Shown here in pieces: positions 53,301-64,000 of a stretch of DNA of 64,000 nucleotides; within the stretch, counting starts at the first letter, position 1; each line of letters starts with the position of its first letter. The stretch is taken from the NCBI GenBank assembly GCA_033782935.1, contig JAWQEG010000490.1, forward strand, positions 650,001 through 714,000. Direction: 5' to 3'. The DNA comes from Petrolisthes cinctipes (Eukaryota > Arthropoda > Malacostraca > Decapoda > Porcellanidae). The notes under the pieces are model-generated. The model saw only the letters and a program-made list of their open reading frames with translations. It did no database searches and was not told the origin of the DNA. The position numbers and the translations under genes were made by a program.

Positions 53301-56300
53301 CGATATTTTAGGTGCCCAAAGTCAACATGTGTATGCATCTTCTGCACTCGTTTATATCTCAAATTCAACCTCAAAACACCCGAAAATTCGATAATTTTGG
53401 GTCCCAGAAGCGATCTGTACATGTCTAGTCAGTGCTAGAATGTTTTCAAAATATAGGCTCAAAACATGCCAAAAATCGATATTTTAAGTGTCCAAAGTCG
53501 ATCTGTAACTCGTAGTTAGAGTATTTTCAAAATACAGGCCCAAAACATGCTAAAAATCGAAATTTTAGGTGCCCAAAGTCAATATGTGCATGTATCTTCT
53601 GTACCCGTTTGTATATCAAATTCAGGCTCAAAACACCCGAAAATTCGGTATTTTTGGGTCCTAGAAACAATCTGTACATCCCTTCTCCTAGTTAGAATGT
53701 TTTCAAGATACAGACCCAAAACATGCTCAAAATCGATATTTTAGGTGCCAAAAAGTCGATATGTGCATGCATCTTCTGTACCCGTTTATATCTCAAATTC
53801 AGGCTCAAAACACCTGAAAATTCGATATTTTGGGGTCCCAGAAGCGATCTCTACATGCCTACTTAGTGCTAGAATGTTTTCAAAATATAGCCTCAAAACA
53901 TGCTAAAAATCGATATTTTAAGTGTCCAAAGTCGATAGGTGCATACATCATCTGTACCCGTTTATATCTCAAATTCAGGCTCAAAACACCCGAAAATTCG
54001 ATATTTTGGGGTCCCTGAAGCGATCTGTACATGCCTACTCAAGTCTAGAATATTTTCAAAATATAGGCCCAAAACATGCTAAAAATTTATATTTTAGGTG
54101 CCCAAAGTCGATATCTCAAATTCAGGCCCAAAACCCCCCAAAATTGGATATTTTGGGGTCCCAGAAGCGATCTGTACATGCCTACTCCGTGTGAGAGTAT
54201 TTTCAATATACAGGCCCAAAACATACTGAAAATCGATCTTTTAGGTGCCCAAAAGTCGATATGTGGATGCATCTTCTGTACCCGTTTATATCTCAAATTT
54301 AGGCTCAAAACACCCGAAAATTTGATATCTGGGGGTCCCAGAAGCGATCTGTACTTGCCTATTCCGTGTTAGAGTATTTTCAAAATACAGGCCCAAAACA
54401 AGCTGAAAATCGATATTTTAGTTGAACAAAGTCAATATGTGTATGCATCTTCTGCACCCGTTTATATCCCAAATTCAACCTCAAAACACCCGAAAAATCG
54501 ATATTTTGGGGTCCCATAAGCGATCTGTACATGCCTACTCAGTGCTAGAATGTTTTCAAAATATAGGCTCAAAACATGCTAAAAATCGATATTTTAAGTG
54601 TCCAAAGTCGATATGTGCATGCATCATCTGTACCCGTTTATATCTCAAATTCAGGCTAAAAACACCCGAAATTTCGATATTTTGGGGTCCCAGAAGTGAT
54701 CTGTACATGCCTACTTAGTGCTAGAATATTTTCAAAATATAGTGCCAAAACATGCTAAAAATCGATATTTTAGGTGCCCAAAGTCAATATCACAAATTGA
54801 GGCCCAAAACACCCGAAAATTCGATATTTTGGGGTCCCAGAAGCGAACTGTACATGCCTACTCCGAGTTAGAGTATTTTCAAAATACAGACCCAAAACAT
54901 ACTGAAAATCGATCATTTAGGTGCCCAAAAGTTGATATGTGCATGCATCTTCTGTACCCGTTTATATCCCAAATTCAGCCTAAAAACACCCTAAAATTCG
55001 ATATTTTAGGGTCCCAGAAGCGATCTCTACATGCCTACTTAGTGCTAGAATGTTTTCAAAATATAGGCTCAAAACATGCTAAAAATCGATATTTTAAGTG
55101 TCCAAAGTCGATATGTGCATGCATCTTCTGTACCCATTTATATCTCAAATTCAGGCTCAAAACACCTGAAAATTCGATATTTTGGGGTCCCAGAAGCGAT
55201 CACTACATGCCTACTTAGTGCTAGAATGTTTTCAAAAAAAAACTCAAAAACATGCTAAAAATCGATATTTTAAGTGTCCAAAGTCGATAGGTGCATGCAT
55301 CATCTGTACCCGTTTATATCTCAAATTCAGGCTCAAAACACCCGAAAATTCGATATTTTGGGGTCCCAGAAGCGATCTGTACATGCCTACTCAAGTCTAG
55401 AATATTTTCAAAATATAGGCCCAAAACATGCTAAAAATCTATATTTTAGGTGCTCAAAGTCGATATCTCAAATTCAGGCCCAAAACACCCAAAAATTCGA
55501 TATTTTGGGGTCCCAGAAGCGATCTGTACATGCCTACTCCGTGTTAGAGTATTTTCAATATACAGGCCCAAAACATACTGCAAATCGATCTTTTAGGTGC
55601 CCAAAAGTCGATATGTGGATGCATCTTCTGTACCCGTTTATATCTCAAATTTAGGCTCAAAACACCCGAAAATTTGATATTTGGGGGTCCCAGAAGCGAT
55701 CTGTACTTGCCTATTCCGTGTTAAAGTATTTTCAAAATACAGGCCCAAAACAAGCTGAAAATCGATATTTTAGTTGACCAAAGTCAATATGTGTATGCAT
55801 CTTCTGCACCCGTTTATATCCCAAATTCAACCTCAAAACACCCTAAAAATCGATATTTTGGGGTCCCATAAGCGATCTGTACATGCCTACTCAGTGCTAG
55901 AATGTTTTCAAAATATAGGCTCAAAACATGCTAAAAATCGATATTTTAAGTGTCCAATGTCGATATGTGCATGCATCATCTGTACCCGTTTATATCTCAA
56001 ATTCAGGCTCAAAACACCCGAAATTTCGATATTTTGGGGTTACAGAAGTGATCTGTACATGCCTACTTAGTGCTAGAATATTTTCAAAATATAGGCCCAA
56101 AACATGCTAAAAATCGATATTTTAGGTGCCCAAAGTCGATATCTCAAATTCAGGCCCAAAACTCCCGAAAATTCGATATTTTGGGGTCCCAGAAGCGAAC
56201 TGTACATGCCTACTCCGTGTTAGAGTATTTTCAAAATACAGACCCAAAACATACTGAAAATCGATCATTTAGGTGCCCAAAAGTTGATATGTGCATGTAT

Positions 56301-59300
56301 CTTCTGTACCCGTTTATATCCCAAATTCAGCCTCAAAACACCCGAAAATTCGATATTTTAGGGTCCCAGAAGCGATCTCTACATGCCTACTTAGTGCTAG
56401 AATGTTTTCAAAATATAGGCTCAAAACATGCTAAAAATCGATATTTTAGGTGTCCAAAGTCGATATCTCAAATTCAGGCCCAAAACACCCGAAAATTCGA
56501 TATTTTGGGGTCCCAGATGCGAACTGTACTTTCCTACTCCGTGTTAGAGTATTTTCAAAATACAGGCCCAAAACATACTGAAAATCGATCTTTTAGGTGC
56601 CCAAAAGTCGATATGTGCATGCATCTTCTGTACCCGTTTATATCTCAATTTCAGGCTCCAAAGACCCGAAAATTCGATATTTTGGGGTCCCAGAAGCGAT
56701 CTGTACATGCCTACTCAGATGCAGGCATAAAACATGCTGAAAATCGATATTTTAGGTGCCCAAAGTCAACATGTGTATGCATCTTCTGCACTCGTTTATA
56801 TCTCAAATTCAACCTCAAAACACCCGAAAATTCGATAATTTTGGGTCCCAGAAGCGATCTGTACATGTCTAGTCAGTGCTAGAATGTTTTCAAAATATAG
56901 GCTCAAAACATGCCAAAAATCGATATTTTAAGTGTCCAAAGTCGATCTGTAACTCGTAGTTAGAGTATTTTCAAAATACAGGCCCAAAACATGCTAAAAA
57001 TCGATATTTTAGGTGCCCAAAGTCAATATGTGCATGTATCTTCTGTACCCGTTTGTATATCAAATTCAGGCTCAAAACACCCGAAAATTCGGTATTTTTG
57101 GGTCCTAGAAGCAATCTGTACATCCCTTCTCCTAGTTAGAATGTTTTCAAGATACAGACCCAAAACATGCTCAAAATCGATATTTTAGGTGCCCAAAAGT
57201 CGATATGTGCATGCATCTTTTGTACCCGTTTATATCTCAAATTCAGGCTCAAAACACCTGAAAATTCGATATTTTGGGGTCCTAGAAGCGATCTCTACAT
57301 GCCTACTTAGTGCTAGAATGTTTTCAAAATATAGCCTCAAAACATGCTAAAAATCGATATTTTAAGTGTCCAAAGTCGATAGGTGCATACATCATCTGTA
57401 CCCGTTTATATCTCAAATTCAGGCTCAAAACACCCGAAAATTCGATATTTTGGGGTCCCTGAAGCGATCTGTACATGCCTACTCAAGTCTAGAATATTTT
57501 CAAAATATATGCCCAAAACATGCTAAAAATCTATATTTTAGGTGCCCAAAGTCGATATCTCAAATTCAGGCCCAAAACCCCCAAAAATTCGATATTTTGG
57601 GGTCCCAGAAGCGATCTGTACATGCCTACTCCGTGTTAGAGTATTTTCAATATACAGGCCCAAAACATACTGAAAATCGATCTTTTAGGTGCCCAAAAGT
57701 CGATATGTGGATGCATCTTCTGTACCCGTTTATATCTCAAATTTAGGCTCAAAACACCCGAAAATTTGATATTTGGGGGTCCCAGAAGCGATCTGTACTT
57801 GCCTATTCCGTGTTAGAGTATTTTCAAAATACAGGCCCAAAACAAGCTGAAAATCGATATTTTAGTTGACCAAAGTCAATATGTGTATGCATCTTCTGCA
57901 CCCGTTTATATCCCAAATTCAACCTCAAAACACCCGAAAAATCGATATTTTGAGGTCCCATAAGCGATCTGTACATGCCTACTCAGTGCTAGAATGTTTT
58001 CAAAATATATGCTCAAAACATGCTAAAAATCGATATTTTAGGTGCCCAAAATCAACATGTGTATGTATCTTCTGCACTCGTTTATATCTCAAATTCAACC
58101 TCAAAACACCCGAAAATTCGATAATTTTGGGTCCCAGAAGCGATCTGTACATGTCTAGTCAGTGCTAGAATGTTTTCAAAATATAGGCTCAAAACATGCT
58201 AAAAATCGATATTTTAAGTGTCCAAAGTCGATCTGTAACTCGTAGTAAGAGTATTTTCAAAATACAGGCCCAAAACATGCTGAAAATCGATCTTTTAGGT
58301 GCCCATAAGTCGATATGTGGATGCATCTTCTGTACCCGTTTATATTTCAAATTCAGTCTCAAAACACCTGAAAATTCGATATTTTGAGGTCCCAGAAGCG
58401 ATCTGTACTTGCCTACTCCGTGTTAGAGTATTTTCAAAATACAGGCCCAAAACAAGCTGAAAATCGATATTTTAGGTGACCAAAGTCAATATGTGTATGC
58501 ATCTTCTGCACCCGTTTATATCCAAAATTCAACCTCAAAACACCCGAAAATTCGATATTTTTGGGTCCCAGAAGCGATCTGTCCATGCCTACTCAGTGCT
58601 AGAATGTTTTCAAAATATAGGCTCAAAACATGCTAAAAATCGATATTTTAAGTGTCCAAAGTCGATTTGTGCATGCATCATCTGTACCCGTTTATTTCTC
58701 AAATTCAGTCTCAAAACACCCGAAATTTCGACATTTTGGGGTCCCAGAAGTGATCTCTACATGCCTACTTAGTGCTAGAATATTTTCAAAATATAGGCCC
58801 AGAACATGCTAAAAAATGATATTTTAGGTACCCAAAGTCGATATCTCAAATTCAGGCCAAAAACACCCGAAAATTCGATAATTTGGGGTCCCTGAAGCGA
58901 ACTGTACATGCCTACTCCGTGTTAGAGTATTTTCAAAATACAGGCCCAAAACATACTGAAAATAGATCTTTTAGGTGCCCAAAAGTCGATATGTGCATGC
59001 ATCTTCTGTACCCGTTTATATCCCAAATTCAACCTCAAAACACCCGAAAATTCGTTATTTTGGGGTCCCAGAAAAGAACTGTACATGCCTACTCCGTGTT
59101 AGAGTATTTTCAAAATACAGGCCCAAAACATGCTGAAAATCGATATTTTAGGTGCCCAAAGTCAATATGTGCATGCATCTTCTGTACCCGTTTATATCTC
59201 AAATTCAGGCTCAAAACCCCCGAAAATTCGATATTTTGGGGTCCCAGAAGCGATCTGTACATGCCTACTCAAGTCTAGAATATTTTCAATATATAGGCCC

Positions 59301-62200
59301 AAAACATGCTAAAAATCGATATTTTAGGTGCCCAAAGTCGATATCTCAAATTCAGGCCCAAAACACCCAAAAATTCGATATTTTGGGGTCCCAGAAGCGA
59401 TCTGTACATGCCTACTCCGTGTTAGAGTATTTTCAATATACAGGCCCAAAACATACTGAAAATCGATCTTTTAGGTGCCCAAAAGTCGATATGTGGATGC
59501 ATCTTCTGTACCCGTTTATATCTCAAATTTAGGCTCAAAACACCCGAAAATTTGATATTTGGGGGTCCCAGAAGCGATCTGTACTTGCCTATTCCTTGTT
59601 AGAGTATTTTCAAAAAACAGGCCCAAAACAAGCTGAAAATCGATATTTTAGTTGACCAAAGTCAATATGAGTATGCATCTTCTGTACCCGTTTATATCCC
59701 AAATTCAACCTCAAAACACCCGAAAAATCGATATTTTGGGGTCTCATAAGCGATCTGTACATGCCTACTCAGTGCTAGAATGTTTTCAAAATATAGGCTC
59801 AAAACATGCTAAAAATCGATATTTTAAGTGTCCAAAGTCGATATGTGCATGCATCATCTGTACCCGTTTATATCTCAAATTCAGGCTCAAAACACCCGAA
59901 ATTTCGATATTTTGGGGTCCCAGAAGTGATCTGTACATGCCTACTTAGTGCTAGAATATTTTCAAAATATAGGCCCAAAACATGCTAAAAATCGATATTT
60001 TAGGTGCCCAAAGTCGATATCTCAAATTCAGGCCCAAAACACCCGAAAATTCGATATTTTGGCTTCCCAGAAGCGAACTGTACATGCCTACTCCGTGTTA
60101 GAGTATTTTCAAAATACAGACCCAAAACATACTGAAAATCGATCTTTTAGGTGCCCAAAAGTTGATATGTGCATGCATCTTCTGTACCCGTTTATATCCC
60201 AAATTCAGCCTCAAAACACCCGAAAATTCGATATTTTAGGGTCCCAGAAGCGATCTCTACAAGTCTACTTAGTGCTAGAATGTTTTCAAAATATAGGCTC
60301 AAAACATGATAAAAATCAATATTTTAAGTGTCCAAAGTCGATATGTGCATGCATCATCTGTACCCGTTTATATCTCAAATTCAGGCTCAAAACACCCGAA
60401 AATTCGATATTTTGGGGTCCCATAAGTGATCTGTACATGCCTACGTAGTGCTAGAATATTTTCAAAATTTAGGCCCAAAACATGCTAAAAATCGATATTT
60501 TAGGTGTCCAAAGTCGATATCTCAAATTCAGGCCCAAAACACCCGAAAATTCGATATTTTGGGGTCCCAGAAGCGAACTGTACATTCCTACTCCGTGTTA
60601 GAGTATTTTCAAAATACAGGCCCAAAACATACTGAAAATCGATCTTTTAGGTGCCCAAAAGTCGATATGTGCATGCATCTTCTGTACCCGTTTATATCGC
60701 AAATTCAGGCTCCAAAGACCCGAAAATTCGATATTTTGGGGTCCCAGAAGCGATCTGTACATGCCTACTCAGATGCATGCCCAAAACATGCTGAAAATCG
60801 ATATTTTAGGTGCCCAAAGTCAACATGTGTATGCATCTTCTGCACTCGTTTATATCTCAAATTCAACCTCAAAACACCCGAAAATTCGATAATTTTGGGT
60901 CCCAGAAGCGATCTGTACATGTCTAGTCAGTGCTAGAATGTTTTAAAAATATAGGCTCAAAACATGCTAAAAATCGATATTTTAAGTGTCCAAAGTCGAT
61001 CTGTAACTCGTATTTAGAGTATTTTCAAAATACAGGCCCAAATATGCTGAAAATCGATATTTTAGGTGCCCAAAGTCAATATGTGCATGCATCTTCTGTA
61101 CCCGTTTGTATATCAAATTCAGGCTCAAAACACCCGAAAATTCGGTATTTTTGGGTCCTAGAAGCTATCTGTACATCCATACTCCTAGTTAGAATGTTTT
61201 CAAGATACAGACCCAAAACATGCTCAAAATCGATATTTTAGGTGCCCAAAAGTCGATATGTGCATGCATCTTTTGTACCCGTTTATATCTCAAATTCAGG
61301 CTCAAAACACCTGAAAATTCGATATTTTGGGGTCCCAGAAGCGATCTGTACATGCCTACTCAGTGCTAGAATATTTTCAAAATATAGGCCCAGAACATGA
61401 TAAAAAATGATATTTTAGGTGCCCAAAGTCGATATCTCAAATTCAGGCCAAAAACACCCGAAAATTCGATAATTTGAGGGCCCTGAAGCGAACTGTACAT
61501 GCCTACTCCGTGTTAGAGTATTTTCAAAATACAGGCCCAAAACATACTGAAAATCGATCTTTTAGGTGCCCAAAAGTCGATATGTGCATGCATCTTCTGT
61601 ACCCGTTTATATCCCAAATTCAACCTCAAAACACCCGAAAATTCGATATTTTGGGGTCCCAGAAGCGAACTGTACATGCCTACTCCGTGTTAGAATACTT
61701 TCAAAATACAAGCCCAAAACATGCTGAAAATCGATATTTTAGGTGCCCAAAGTCAATATGTGCATGCATCTTCTGTACCCGTTTATATCTCAAATTCAGG
61801 CTCAAAACACCCGAAAATTCGATATTTTGGGGTCCCAGAAGCGATCTGTACATGCCTACTCAGGTCTAGAATATTTTCAAAATATAGGCCCAAAACATGC
61901 TAAAAATCGATATTTTAGGTGCCCAAAGTCAATATCTCAAATTCAGTCCCAAAACACCCATAAATTCAATATTTTGGGGTCCCAGAAGCGATCTGTACAT
62001 GCCTACTCCGTGTTAGAGTATTTTCAATATACAGGCCCAAAACATACTGAAAATCGATCTTTTAGGTGCCCAAAAGTCGATATGTGGATGCATCTTCTGT
62101 ACCCGTTTATATCTCAAATTTAGGCTCAAAACACCCGAAAATTTGATATTTGGGGGTCCCAGAAGCGATCTGTACTTGCCTATTCCTTGTTAGAGTATTT
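41351..62200 (-). repeat. Higher-order repeat D: modular units with spacings of 5,715, 3,860 and 6,998 bp
   Basis: The anchor at 42310 recurs at 48025, 51885 and 58883. The anchor at 43375 recurs at 49090 and 52950, and that at 44347 at 50062 and 53922. The second unit is short because it lacks a module of about 1.86 kb present at about 44750-47060 and again at about 54400-56990. Markers 44847 and 54422 are 9,575 bp apart. The third unit is long because of further satellite additions. Homologous stretches such as 48812-49090 and 52672-52950 encode identical translations, so amplification was recent. Confidence 0.82.
47041..47075 (-). repeat. Chimeric monomer at an exchange point between HOR D units
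   Basis: The 81-bp signature GATCTGTAACTCGTAG is followed at once by TTAGAATGTTTTCAAGATAC. In the homologous place at 50745-50931 these two parts are 186 bp apart and each begins with TAGTTAGA. The copy here has therefore lost 186 bp between direct TAGTTAGA repeats. Confidence 0.8.
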
Positions 62201-64000
62201 TCAAAATACAGGCACAAAACAAGCTGAAAATCGATATTTTAGGTGACCAAAGTCAATATGTGTATGCATCTTCTGCACCCGTTTATATCCCAAATTCAAC
62301 CTCAAATCACCCTAAAATTCGATATTTTTTGGTCCCAGAAGCGATCTGTACATGCCTACTCAGTGCTTGAATGTTTTAAAAATATAGGCTCAAAACATGC
62401 TAAAAATCGATATTTTAGGTGCCCAAAGTCAATATGTGCATGCATCTTCTGTACCCGTTTTTATCTCAAATTCCGGCTCCAAACACCCGAAAATTCGATA
62501 TTTTGGGGTCCCAGAAGCGATCTGTACATGCATACTCAGATGCAGGCTCAAAACATGCTGAAAATCGATATTTTAGGTGCCCAAAGTCAACATGTGTATG
62601 CATCTTCTTCACTCGTTTATATCTCAAATTAAACCTCAAAACACACGAAAATTCGATAATTTTGGGTCCCAGAAGCGATCTGTACATGTTTAGTCAGTGC
62701 TAGAATGTTTTCAAAATATAGGTTCAAAACATGCTAAAAATCGATATTTTAAGTGTCCAAAGTCGATATATGCATTCATCTTCTGTACCTGTTTATATCT
62801 CAAATTCAGGCTCAAAACACCCGAAAATTCGATATTTTTGGGTCCCAGAAGCGATCTGTACATGCCTACTAAGTGATAGAATGTTTTTAAAATATAGGCT
62901 CAAAACATGCTAAAATCGATATTTTAAGTGACCAAATTCGATATCTCAAATTTAGGCCCAAAACACCCGAAAATTCGATATTTTGGGGTCCCAGAAGCGA
63001 ACTGTACATGCCTACTCCGTGTTAGAGTGATTTCAAAATACAGGCCCAAAACATGCTCAAAATCGATATTTTAGGTGCCCAAAAGTCGATATGTGCATGC
63101 ATCTTCTGTACCCGTTTTTATCTCAAATTCAGGCTCCAAACACCAGAAAATTCAATATTTTTGGGTCCCAGAAGCGATCTGTACATGCCTACTCAGATGC
63201 AGGCCCAAAACATGCTGAAAATCGATATTTTAGGTGCCCAAAGTCAACATGTGCATGCATCTGCTGCACTCGTTTATATCTCAAATTCAACCTCAAAACA
63301 CCCGAAAATTCGATAATTTTGGGTCCCAGAAGCGAACTGTACATGTCTAGTCAGTGCTAGAAAGTTTTCAAAATATAGGCTCAAACCATGCTAAAAATCG
63401 ATATTTTAAGTGTCCAAAGTCGATATGTGCATGCATCTTCTGTACTCGTTTATATCTCAAATTCAGGCTCAAAACACCCGAAAATTCGATATTTTGGGGT
63501 CCCAGAATCGAAATGTACATGCCTACTCCGTGTTAGAGTATTTTCAAAATACACGCCCAAAATATACTGAAAATCGATCTTTTAGGTGCCCAAAAGTCGA
63601 TATGTGCATGCATCTTCTGTACCCGTTTATATCCCAAATTCAACCTCAAAACACCCGAAAATTCGATATTTTGGGGTCCCAGAAGCGAACTGTACATGCC
63701 TACTCAGTGCTAGAATATTTTCAAAATATAGGCCCAAAACATGCTAAAAATCGATATTTTAGGTGCCCAAAGTCGATATCTCAAATTCAGGCCCAAAACA
63801 CCCAAAAATTCGATATTTTGGGGTCCCAGAAGCGAACTGTACATGCCTACTCCGTGTTAGAGTACTTTCAAAATACAGGCCCAAAACATACTGAAAATCG
63901 ATCTTTTAAGTGCCCAAAAGTCGATATGTGCATGCATCTTCTCTACCCGTTTATATCTCAAATTCAACCTCAAAACACCCGAAAATTCGATATTGTGGGG
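62201..64000 (-). repeat. Right arm beyond HOR D, mixed monomers
   Basis: About 11 monomers are visible, including 158-bp forms near 62530 and 63189 and a 147-bp form near 62940. They resemble HOR C and D members, but too little is visible to assign a register. The array runs off the window. Confidence 0.7.

Larger units (their letters stand above)
25881..64000 (-). repeat. Right arm of the satellite array, inverted relative to the left arm
   Basis: The whole stretch is the reverse complement of the left-arm monomer, for example AGGCTCAAAACACCCGAAAA in place of its complement. Full 176-bp monomers alternate with shortened forms of 158, 147 and 81 bp that recur many times. The arm is organised in long HORs of mixed monomer lengths. 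It continues past the window end. No insertion of foreign sequence was seen in these 38 kb. Confidence 0.96.

Noticed and set aside
56070..56882. Open frame of 270 codons and many frames of 60-196 codons, mostly on one strand of the monomer (minus in the left arm, plus in the right)
   Set aside because: They are translations of the tandem repeat. 176 is not a multiple of 3, so each monomer is read in a different frame, and all three frames of that strand happen to hold few stops. Long frames appear where 147-bp and other short monomers keep frame. Many starts are TTG, and monomer indels are not frame-preserving.

Overview
The window holds no convincing gene. It is almost entirely a eukaryotic satellite array built from an AT-rich monomer of 176 bp, interrupted once by about 4.9 kb of composite sequence. 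The organism cannot be named from the sequence. A nucleosome-scale monomer, nested higher-order repeats (HORs), near-identical HOR copies and the absence of bacterial-type genes all point to centromeric or pericentromeric heterochromatin of a eukaryote, probably an animal or plant. No rRNA, tRNA, CRISPR array or transposase was recognised.

Layout. (1) 1-20952: about 119 head-to-tail monomers in one orientation (left arm). They include a 12-monomer HOR of 2,110 bp (about 1-6240), an 18/19-monomer HOR of 3,166/3,342 bp (about 7030-16300), a derived 11-monomer HOR of 1,935 bp (to about 18600) and a more divergent edge (to 20952). (2) 20953-22869: a non-satellite insert of 1.9 kb with a 52-bp minisatellite. 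(3) 22870-24825: about 11 divergent monomers, same orientation as the left arm. (4) 24826-25880: a second, truncated copy of the insert. (5) 25881-64000: satellite in the opposite orientation (right arm), arranged in HORs of roughly 5.3-5.8 kb and then 3.9-7.0 kb. Insert plus flanking satellite form a tandem duplication with a 3,873-bp offset, and its second copy breaks exactly where satellite polarity flips.

Fine structure. The 176-bp monomer is itself an old dimer of two related halves of 87 and 89 bp. The right arm, but not the left as far as I could see, carries recurrent shortened monomers of 158, 147 and 81 bp. The 81-bp form looks like a crossover between the two halves. These variants, together with extra, missing and chimeric monomers inside otherwise matching HOR copies, record unequal exchange. 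The many open frames of about 60 codons or more are by-products of the repeat and are not annotated as genes.

All comparisons were made by eye. HOR boundaries are approximate and periods come from matching anchor positions. Copy identities are estimates, and no alignment or database search was run.
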